Assembly (NCBI GenBank): GCA_002329545.1
Contig: DCTJ01000076.1
Location: 1 to 12,871 of the forward strand
Source of the DNA: Candidatus Omnitrophica bacterium UBA1443
GTDB lineage: Bacteria > Omnitrophota > Omnitrophia > Omnitrophales > Aquincolibacteriaceae
Reading direction: 5' to 3'
DNA length: 12,871 nucleotides
Shown: positions 7,716-12,871 of the stretch, one piece after another
Layout of the letters: each line of letters opens with the position of its first letter
Numbering within the stretch: the stretch's first letter is position 1
Position numbers and translations under genes: made by a program
Notes under the pieces: generated by a model
Databases searched by the model: none
What the model was told of the DNA's origin: nothing
Seen by the model: only the letters and a program-made list of their open reading frames with translations

Positions 7716-7907
7716 ATCAGGCCGTTTTTTGGCCTCGGCACGGAGTTTTGCCATTGGGCTTGTGGGGCTCTTGGGTCAAATTTTTCACAAAGAAACACCG
7801 GGGGCGCTTTCACAAATATTTTCAACCCACTTTTCCTCCAGGGACTGGAAAGCCCAAAAAGAGCCTATGAAACCGTTTTCAATTTTTTGACGGGGTGCGT
7901 GTCAAAA
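7699..7907. repeat. Inverted repeats around TTTTGAC in the divergent intergenic region
   Basis: On the plus strand CACCCGTCAAAAA (7699-7711) is mirrored by TTTTTGACGGGGTG (7884-7897), sharing an 11-base core with opposite orientation. Overlapping the right copy, TTTTGAC (7885-7891) and GTCAAAA (7901-7907) form a perfect 7-base inverted repeat with a 9-base spacer. These sit between a minus-strand signalling operon and a plus-strand glycosyltransferase operon and could be operator sites. The rest of the region from 7668 to 8046 holds no gene I can support, and I found no convincing plus-strand promoter there. Confidence 0.4.
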
Positions 7908-8046
7908 GGTTGATGGAATCTCAAATGGATGAATTGCGCTCTACAAACTTGAAATCCTGATTTACAATTCCCAAGCAGAAAGATTTCTCGCTCGGAGATG
8001 ATAATCTGCGGGCGGTCAAAGCTTGTAACAAAATACGGGGAAACAA

Positions 8047-9912
8047 ATGGATCTAGTGATGGGAGCGAAATATTTGGCGTGGTTATGTCCGGTGGGCTGT
8101 GTTTTGGCCGCGGCAAAAATAGGCCGCTTATGTTTTCCCGGAGCTTTTTTGCGAGATCGATATCTTTTAGTGTTGTTTCACGCGGGAGCGGGTCTTGTCA
8201 TTTTTTCCATGGTGCTTTTCGCAGCCGTTTTAATGGGGCTGGCAACGCGCCCGGTTCTTTGGCGAATAACAAGTTTTTGTCTTATCCTGGGTTTGCATGA
8301 ACTGATCCGGCTGATTTCTGGAATTAGGGGGAAAAGGTCGCTTTTGCGTGTTCACCTGATACCGGTTACATTATTGTCCGTGTATTTTTTTCTCCAGGGA
8401 ATTCTCACTCTTTTGCCTCCGACGGCATGCGACGAGACAATCTACCATCTCTATGTCCCTCAAAAGTGGCTCGAAATGGGCGGAAAATATTTTTTCGCGG
8501 ATAATATTTACGCCTATTTCCCACAGCTCGCGGATCTTTACTTTCTGCTGGGACTTGGAACGCTGGGGGAGCCGGCCGCGAAATTTTTTCATGTTACTTG
8601 GGGCGCCCTGCTCGCGGGTGCGATTTTTCGAGTGTCGCGGAAGTGGCTTGGCCCGCGGCAGGCCTGGTGTCCTGTTTTTGTGTGGCTTTTGATACCATCT
8701 GTTCTGGTCACGATGCACTGGGCTTATGTCGACTTGACCTTTGCCTTTTACGCGTTCATGGCGCTTGTTCTCCTCATGGAGTACCGGGACATCCCCAGTC
8801 GAAGGACGTGGGCCGGATGTGCCTTGATGGCCGGAGGAGCCGCGGCGACAAAATATACGGGAATCCAGTTCGCCTTGATTCTCGCCTGCCTTTTTATGAT
8901 TTTGCACAGACGACGTCAGGCCAGACAGATTTGGGAGCCGATACTTGTTTTGGGGGGACTGGCGGGGCTCGTGCTTTCTCCGTACCTTGTCCGAAACTTT
9001 ATTCAAACAGGTTACCCTCTTTTCCCGTTTGCTTTTCCGGGACTAACCGTTCATTCCGTAAACTGGGATCCGGATCGGGCGATGCTTTTTGTTAGCTGGC
9101 TTCAGACATTTGGCACGCGCATTGGAGAGGAAAGCGCGTGGGACACTCTTTGGGCGCCGATCAGGATTTTTATCAAAGGCCGATTTTTTGATCATGTCAA
9201 TTTTGACGGGATCATCGGGCCGACTTTTTTGCTGATACCGTTTTTTTTTCGGGAAATAAAAAAAGATTCAGGGCTTCGGGTTCTCGGGCTCTTTTCTCTG
9301 TTTTTTGTTGTCTACTGGACTTTGACGACAAAACAGGTCCGTTTTTTCTTTCCCGTTTTGCCTGCGTTGTCCATCCTGCTTGTCTGCGGCGCGGCGAAGG
9401 CAGGGGGGAAGCGGCTTTTGGGAGTTGTGATGGTGCTGGCGGCTGGTTTGTCCTGGTTGGGGTTTCGGGAGATTGTGAGGGTCGATCCCGTTCCGTATCT
9501 GTCAGGCGAGGAAGGACGAGAAGAGTTTCTCCGACGGCGAATCGACGTATACCCGATTTACAAAGAATCCATGAAACAATTGGGCCCGGATGATAAAGTC
9601 TATCTTCTGGATATGAGAAATCACGGCTATTTTCTTGATAAGCCCTGGACGGGGGATTATGTGTTTGAGCATTATAATCTGGAACGATTTCTGAAAGGTC
9701 TGGAGTCGCCGAAAGAAGTCGGCCGTTTTTTTTCTGATCGGGGAGTGACCCATCTGCTGGTTGGTACGGACATTACGTTTTCGGAGACCATGGGGCTTGA
9801 AAAGCGGGAGGCCTTGCTTTTCAGCTCTTTTTTAAGAGAGAATGCCCTGCCTCTTCTGGCGCGGAGGAAACACATATTTTTTAAATTGAAAGAAACGGGA
9901 GAAGCGACATGA
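8047..9912 (+). CDS. GT-C fold membrane glycosyltransferase (GT39/ArnT-like)
   Basis: This 621-residue polytopic protein probably transfers a sugar from a polyprenyl-phosphate donor onto a glycan, lipid or protein on the outer face of the inner membrane. Some ten or more hydrophobic segments fill residues 1-470. A soluble C-terminal part covers roughly 470-621. The loop after the early helices carries an acidic pair D129-E130 (CDETIYHLY), typical of the catalytic loop of GT-C enzymes. YVD (D229), TKYTG (269-273) and a GYPLFPF motif (322-328) are also of that type. A weak GGGGA precedes the ATG by 7 bases. The stop overlaps the next gene's ATG by 4 bp, so it is translationally coupled to a donor-synthesising enzyme. 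The exact family and acceptor cannot be fixed from this sequence. Confidence 0.85.
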   Translation: MDLVMGAKYLAWLCPVGCVLAAAKIGRLCFPGAFLRDRYLLVLFHAGAGLVIFSMVLFAAVLMGLATRPVLWRITSFCLILGLHELIRLISGIRGKRSLLRVHLIPVTLLSVYFFLQGILTLLPPTACDETIYHLYVPQKWLEMGGKYFFADNIYAYFPQLADLYFLLGLGTLGEPAAKFFHVTWGALLAGAIFRVSRKWLGPRQAWCPVFVWLLIPSVLVTMHWAYVDLTFAFYAFMALVLLMEYRDIPSRRTWAGCALMAGGAAATKYTGIQFALILACLFMILHRRRQARQIWEPILVLGGLAGLVLSPYLVRNFIQTGYPLFPFAFPGLTVHSVNWDPDRAMLFVSWLQTFGTRIGEESAWDTLWAPIRIFIKGRFFDHVNFDGIIGPTFLLIPFFFREIKKDSGLRVLGLFSLFFVVYWTLTTKQVRFFFPVLPALSILLVCGAAKAGGKRLLGVVMVLAAGLSWLGFREIVRVDPVPYLSGEEGREEFLRRRIDVYPIYKESMKQLGPDDKVYLLDMRNHGYFLDKPWTGDYVFEHYNLERFLKGLESPKEVGRFFSDRGVTHLLVGTDITFSETMGLEKREALLFSSFLRENALPLLARRKHIFFKLKETGEAT

Positions 9913-10592
9913 AACTATCCGTGGTGATGCCGGTTTACAATGAGAAAAAGACTATGGAAGAAGTGATAAGGCGAGTTTTGGGACTTGCCATGGAAAAGGA
10001 ACTGGTGATCGTGGATGACGCGTCGACGGACGGTACCCGGGAAATTCTGGCGCGTTATGAGAATACCCCGCATGTCCGGATTTTTTATCATGAAAAAAAC
10101 CAGGGCAAGGGAGCCGCGCTTCAGACAGGGTTTCGCGGCGTGACGGGGGATCTGGTTGTGATACAGGACGCGGACCTCGAATATGACCCAAAGGAATATC
10201 CGGATCTTCTTGAACCAATTCTGGACGGCCGTGCCGACGTTGTTTATGGATCACGGTTTTTGGGCGGGCCTCACCGTGTTCTTTACTACTGGCACTATGT
10301 GGGGAATTGTTTTTTGACTATGCTTTCGAATATGCTTTCCAATATCAACCTGACCGATATGGAAACCTGCTACAAGGCGTTTCGTCGCGAGGTCCTCGAC
10401 AAAGTTGAAATTCGTTCCCGGCGTTTTGGCTGTGAGCCGGAATTTACGATGAAGGTAGCGAAACACAAGTTCCGGATTTATGAAGTCCCGATCAGCTACA
10501 GCGGGCGAAGCTACGAAGAAGGTAAAAAGATCACCTGGAAAGACGGATTGGCCGCCATTTTTACCATGATCTATTACCGGTTTTTTGACTGA
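9909..10592 (+). CDS. GT2 glycosyltransferase, DPM1-like polyprenyl-phosphate sugar synthase
   Basis: This 227-residue soluble or membrane-associated GT-A enzyme should load a nucleotide sugar onto polyprenyl phosphate. The N-terminus MKLSVVMPVYNE is the usual GT2 opening. VDDASTDGT carries D36-D37 for nucleotide binding, and NQGKGAAL lies at 64-71. The metal-binding D87-A-D89 is followed by LEYDP, then VYGSRF at 112-117 and TDMETCYKAFR at 149-159. The length and the motifs match dolichyl-phosphate mannose synthase-like proteins that lack a C-terminal membrane anchor. The ATG overlaps the stop of the upstream GT-C gene by 4 bp. This arrangement is common when the two act together: this enzyme makes the lipid-linked donor that the membrane enzyme uses. 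The sugar could be mannose, glucose or another hexose; the sequence does not decide. Confidence 0.93.
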   Translation: MKLSVVMPVYNEKKTMEEVIRRVLGLAMEKELVIVDDASTDGTREILARYENTPHVRIFYHEKNQGKGAALQTGFRGVTGDLVVIQDADLEYDPKEYPDLLEPILDGRADVVYGSRFLGGPHRVLYYWHYVGNCFLTMLSNMLSNINLTDMETCYKAFRREVLDKVEIRSRRFGCEPEFTMKVAKHKFRIYEVPISYSGRSYEEGKKITWKDGLAAIFTMIYYRFFD

Positions 10593-10707
10593 TTCTTCCG
10601 CTCCCAGACGTGGCTATCCGCGCCGGTGATAACAATCCGGTGTGGGATGAGTTGATCACGCTTTAGGGCGGGCTTGTTTGGGTCGATAAGGGACGCAGAA
10701 GTCATCT

Positions 10708-10721
10708 AAAACTTAAGTTTT
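10708..10721. repeat. Perfect 14-bp palindrome upstream of the small membrane gene
   Basis: AAAACTTAAGTTTT is a perfect palindrome 48 bases before the next gene's ATG. It could be an operator for a dimeric regulator or simple AT-rich chance. The 174 bases between the glycosyltransferase and the next gene hold no other clear signal. Confidence 0.3.
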
Positions 10722-10769
10722 CCTTAGATCGCAAGAGAAATCGGGAGAAAACAAAAGGGGGTTGCGGTG

Positions 10770-11006
10770 ATGGGAAGTGAAAAACGTTCGGTTACATTGG
10801 ATATCATCGTATCTGAAGTCTTCAAATGGATTGGATTTGCATGGACTGGATTGGGTGTTTTTTTTACGCTTCAATTCTTTGAGGCTATTGCGGAAGGCGA
10901 TAAAATCACAAACCTTGAATACAACATGAGAATGTATCAACTCGCACTTGAATGGGCGATAGTTGCGATACCTGCTTTTGTCGCATCTTACTTTGGCAAG
11001 AAATGA
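10770..11006 (+). CDS. Small two-helix membrane protein, function unknown
   Basis: This is a 78-residue protein. After a short polar start it has a hydrophobic helix at about 20-38 (IGFAWTGLGVFFTLQFF), a charged middle (EGDKITNLEYNMRM) and a second helix at about 57-74, ending in GKK. It is predicted to be an inner-membrane hairpin. AAGGGG lies 9 bases before the ATG at 10770. An in-frame GTG directly before the ATG, at 10767, is an alternative start with 6-base spacing that would add one residue. No family is recognised. It is followed 73 bases later by a lipoprotein gene on the same strand. Confidence 0.65.
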   Translation: MGSEKRSVTLDIIVSEVFKWIGFAWTGLGVFFTLQFFEAIAEGDKITNLEYNMRMYQLALEWAIVAIPAFVASYFGKK

Positions 11007-11079
11007 GTTATCGACGAACGGAAAAGGGGTTTGGGAATGAACGGTGAAAGAATAATTATGGGAGAGGGAGGGGGAGGTT

Positions 11080-11346
11080 ATGAGGATTTTTGGCGCATTG
11101 TTTTTGTGTTTGCTTTTAGTTGGATGTGCGACAAGGGCAAAAATGAACAATCTCAGTCTTGGTATGACAAAATCCCAGGTTCTAAGTGTTATGGGACGGC
11201 CGGCTTCGACAGCGGCTACGCATGGCACAGAAGTATTAAGGTATGATTTGCATGATAACGTATTTGACGAACACGCAAGCGAATATTGGGTTACATTGGA
11301 AAATGGGAGAGTGTCAGAATACGGTCGGGCAGGAGATTGGAAATAG
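11080..11346 (+). CDS. Small BamE/SmpA-like lipoprotein
   Basis: This is an 88-residue precursor. A signal peptide with a hydrophobic core (residues 4-13) ends in the lipobox L13-V-G-C16, so the mature protein is a lipid-anchored domain of 73 residues. The residue after the cysteine is Ala, which favours sorting to the outer membrane by the Lol rule. The mature part begins with NNLSLGMTKSQVLSVMGRP, the typical LxxGMTxxxVxxxxGxP helix of BamE/SmpA-like and related small domains, followed by three short beta strands (EVLRYDL, EYWVTLEN, GRVSEYG). True BamE belongs to the outer-membrane assembly complex, but many small lipoproteins share the fold. I call only the fold, not BamE itself. A purine-rich GGGAGGGGGAGG precedes the start. 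Confidence 0.85.
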   Translation: MRIFGALFLCLLLVGCATRAKMNNLSLGMTKSQVLSVMGRPASTAATHGTEVLRYDLHDNVFDEHASEYWVTLENGRVSEYGRAGDWK

Positions 11347-11851
11347 TGCAATCTATTATCTGGACAATCAAAATCCTAATAACAAAATGCCCGAATGAAT
11401 AAGAAATACAACGATCTTGACGCTAAGCTCTCCAGGTTGACCGCCGTTTTTTTCAGCCATTATCTCGACATGAACTACTAAAATCCAGGGACGGTTCTTG
11501 CTAGTCGTGGCGCCCTGGGAGTCCGGCGGCGCGTGATTTCTGACATCCCTGGGGTTCATTTGTGAGTTTGTTTGCTGAGGGTGCGGGCGAAATCTTTTCC
11601 TCTGAATGTTCTGACAGGTACAGATCTGGTTTCGAATTACTTAAAATGATACTTGCGGATTTGCCCAAGGGAGCAGGTCGAGGGAGGGCTTACCTCTTCA
11701 GGTGCCGGAAGTTGCCGTGCTATAGCTTCTCAAACAGGAAATTCCGATTTCCCTAAATCGGGCATATTTCGATTTATTCGACTATTGGAATACGGTTGAT
11801 TTTGGAACCGGTCCTGATGCCTGGTAAATAAACCGCATAAACGCGCGATTT
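11347..11851. other. Gene-poor intergenic region with short inverted repeats
   Basis: About 500 bases separate the lipoprotein gene from the end of the SET gene, whose 3' end faces it. No intact gene is supported. Around 11484-11520 a CCAGGG arm and a CCCTGG arm flank an ACGGTTCTTG segment, and CCCTGG recurs near 11548. The phrase GGGACGGTTCT resembles repeats often seen beside REP-associated transposases, but no transposase is present. A plus-strand frame at 11562-11756 (GTG start) and a 30-codon minus-strand frame at 11460-11368 lack good ribosome binding sites. Confidence 0.45.
11744..11761. repeat. Hairpin CCGATTT-CCCT-AAATCGG
   Basis: A perfect 7-bp stem with a 4-base loop lies about 90 bases beyond the SET gene stop, in the converging intergenic region. 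It has no U tract on either side, so it is a weak terminator candidate and might be part of a repeat element. Confidence 0.35.
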
Positions 11852-12376
11852 TCAAATTTTCTCTTGGGGGAGTCGTTCTATTTCCTCGAGTTTTCCCCGG
11901 AGCAGAGGGGATAAAAGCGGTTTTATCCGGAGTTTTTCGGCGAGGGGCAGATATTTAAAACCCCGAATATGCCCGAGGCAATGAAGGGAACCGCAGGCGC
12001 ACCGGAAATCAGCTCCCCAGGCTTCCATGTCCCATTCGGTAGTCAGGTAGTGATACGTAATCTCTTCGCCACGGGAAATATCCCGGAGAGCGGTAAACTG
12101 ACGGCATTCGATATCGAGCCGTGTGTTGGGTGAGCAACTATGGTTTATGAAATCCTCCGCTACCAGATAGTTCGTATCGATGAACTGGGTGTCGGAAATT
12201 TGGACCGCTTCCGGAGTTGAATGGGCGGCGTCGACGAGTTCCCCGGCCAAAAAGCAGACCTTTTCTCCGAGACGAAATTTTCGATTCGCGACAAGCGAAA
12301 AGCCCTTACTGCCTGCCGGAACAATCTTCAAGGTCTTCGGAACGACGACTCCGCGGAGGCGTTCAGTCTGCATCAT
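11852..12376 (-). CDS. SET-domain protein-lysine methyltransferase
   Basis: This 174-residue protein carries a compact SET domain that would transfer methyl from S-adenosylmethionine to a lysine side chain. AGSKGFSLVA at 21-30 matches the opening SAM-binding turn. FINHSC (76-81) is the pseudoknot motif, with N78 and H79. GEEITYHY (103-110) supplies the catalytic tyrosine region. A post-SET zinc motif C126-A-C128-x4-C133 follows, and C81 is likely the fourth ligand. A helical tail of about 35 residues closes the protein. I place the start at the tandem ATGs 12374-12376 or 12371-12373, because AGAGG stands 4 and 7 bases before them. The frame stays open to 12574 but that part overlaps the upstream gene and lacks conserved content. 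It starts 19 bases after the homospermidine synthase stop, so the two are probably co-transcribed. The substrate is unknown. Confidence 0.9.
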   Translation of the reverse strand: MMQTERLRGVVVPKTLKIVPAGSKGFSLVANRKFRLGEKVCFLAGELVDAAHSTPEAVQISDTQFIDTNYLVAEDFINHSCSPNTRLDIECRQFTALRDISRGEEITYHYLTTEWDMEAWGADFRCACGSLHCLGHIRGFKYLPLAEKLRIKPLLSPLLRGKLEEIERLPQEKI

Positions 12377-12395
12377 GGATCCTCTTCTTGTGTCG

Positions 12396-12871
12396 TTAGT
12401 CTCTGTGCAGAAAGTTTTGAAAAGCCCAGGGGTTTTTCCTGTCCAGCTTTGCCTGGGGATTTTTCGGGAAAAAAGACTGGTAGTTCTTGAACGGGGTCCA
12501 GTCGCTCGGTTCCGAAACAAAAGTTCCCAGATAAGGTTTCGCGACCTTAAGCACTTCATCGTGGGGAAGATCATCCGGCTGGCAGACTCCCCGCGTCGGA
12601 TTTTTGATTATCCATGTGACGGCCGCCACAGCTCCGATGGCAACTTGGATGGTGGTGGCGTTTTGGTGCGGAACGAGTTTTCTGGCTTCCCGAATGTCCA
12701 GAATACTTCCCGTCCACCAGGAAGTATACGGGTGTCCCATGATCAGGGCCCCCAAGGCGTCATTGCCTTTAATGACCTCATCTGTGATGATCCGCAGAGA
12801 AGGCTGGAGGTCGTAATTGCGGCACCGGAGCTCGTGAAGGGACGCGAGCGTGGCGTCGCAGGGCATGTAGA
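12396..12871 (-). CDS. hss: Homospermidine synthase, C-terminal part (gene continues past the window)
   Basis: Homospermidine synthase joins two putrescines, or spermidine and putrescine, in an NAD-dependent reaction giving the polyamine homospermidine. The visible 158 residues run from the right edge to the stop and represent about the last third of a protein usually near 470-480 residues. Diagnostic pieces in order are YMPCDATLASLHEL, SWWTGSILDIREARKLVP, QNATTIQVAIGAVAAV, RGVCQPDDLPHDEVL and AKPYLGTFVSEPSDWTPFKN. These match the C-terminal region of bacterial enzymes in the saccharopine dehydrogenase-related family. The frame is open at the edge, so the ATG at 12864-12866 is internal. Its 3' end precedes the SET-domain gene by 19 bases. 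Confidence 0.9.
   Translation of the reverse strand, partial: YMPCDATLASLHELRCRNYDLQPSLRIITDEVIKGNDALGALIMGHPYTSWWTGSILDIREARKLVPHQNATTIQVAIGAVAAVTWIIKNPTRGVCQPDDLPHDEVLKVAKPYLGTFVSEPSDWTPFKNYQSFFPKNPQAKLDRKNPWAFQNFLHRD

Noticed and set aside
7920..8046. A plus-strand sigma70 promoter before the GT-C gene, around TACAAT
   Set aside because: No -35 box of reasonable quality lies 16-18 bases upstream of it.
8371..9006. A 211-codon minus-strand frame inside the GT-C gene
   Set aside because: It is Arg/Lys/Gln-rich antisense of a hydrophobic membrane protein, a common artefact.
10713..11351. A 212-codon open frame on the minus strand across the small membrane and lipoprotein genes
   Set aside because: Its translation is Ser/Phe/His-rich without domains, while the plus strand has two ribosome binding sites, a lipobox and a BamE-like pattern in the same place.
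11368..11460. A 30-codon minus-strand frame starting MAEKNGGQ and ending in a hydrophobic segment
   Set aside because: The start has only a weak GAG before it and there is no independent support. A tiny membrane peptide remains possible.
11562..11756. A 64-codon GTG-initiated plus-strand frame
   Set aside because: It has no ribosome binding site and no recognisable domain. The segment around YLFRCRKLPCY looked slightly protein-like but is too weak to call.
12377..12574. An N-terminal extension of the SET gene
   Set aside because: It overlaps homospermidine synthase in another frame, has biased composition, and the tandem ATGs at 12371-12376 follow an AGAGG site.
1..12871. tRNA, rRNA, riboswitch or CRISPR array
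   Set aside because: I saw no cloverleaf, no regularly spaced direct repeats and no known riboswitch core; this is reading by eye, and a covariance-model scan would be decisive.

Overview
This window looks like a piece of chromosome from an uncultured diderm bacterium. Base composition is mixed, roughly half G+C judged by eye. A short lipobox lipoprotein of BamE/SmpA type argues for an outer membrane. A homospermidine synthase, a SET-domain methyltransferase, a GT-C/DPM1-like glycosyltransferase pair, c-di-GMP signalling genes and decayed mobile DNA together fit candidate phyla such as Omnitrophota. That placement is a guess from gene style, not something the sequence proves.

Layout, left to right. 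(1) 3-1439, plus strand: the 3' part of a large protein with a kinase-like pattern of motifs, followed by a GC-rich hairpin. (2) 1440-2057: a degraded spacer with a repeat-like segment and what looks like a frameshifted, stop-interrupted coding relic running into the next gene. (3) 2058-2825, plus: a complete sirtuin. (4) 2822-3170, minus: a dead IS5-family transposase fragment filling the gap between the sirtuin stop and the next gene's stop. (5) 7598-3174, minus: a three-gene signalling operon, in transcription order a stand-alone receiver, a REC-GGDEF-EAL protein and a membrane PAS-PAS histidine kinase. The last two overlap by 4 bp, and a plausible sigma70-type promoter lies at 7687-7715. 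(6) 7599-8046: a divergent intergenic region with inverted repeats around TTTTGAC. (7) 8047-10592, plus: a GT-C membrane glycosyltransferase translationally coupled (ATGA) to a GT2 polyprenyl-phosphate sugar synthase. (8) 10770-11346, plus: a tiny two-helix membrane protein and a BamE-like lipoprotein. (9) 11347-11851: a gene-poor stretch with short inverted repeats. (10) 12871-11852, minus: the C-terminal third of homospermidine synthase followed closely by a SET-domain protein methyltransferase.

How the genes may work together. The kinase, receiver and GGDEF/EAL protein form a self-contained phosphorelay whose visible output is c-di-GMP turnover, with no DNA-binding output domain encoded. 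The two glycosyltransferases form a donor-synthase plus membrane-transferase pair, probably for an envelope glycan or protein glycosylation. The polyamine gene and the SET gene look like one transcription unit, but nothing in the sequence says what the SET enzyme methylates. The least explained items are the kinase-like protein at the left end, the SET/homospermidine pairing and the relic upstream of the sirtuin.
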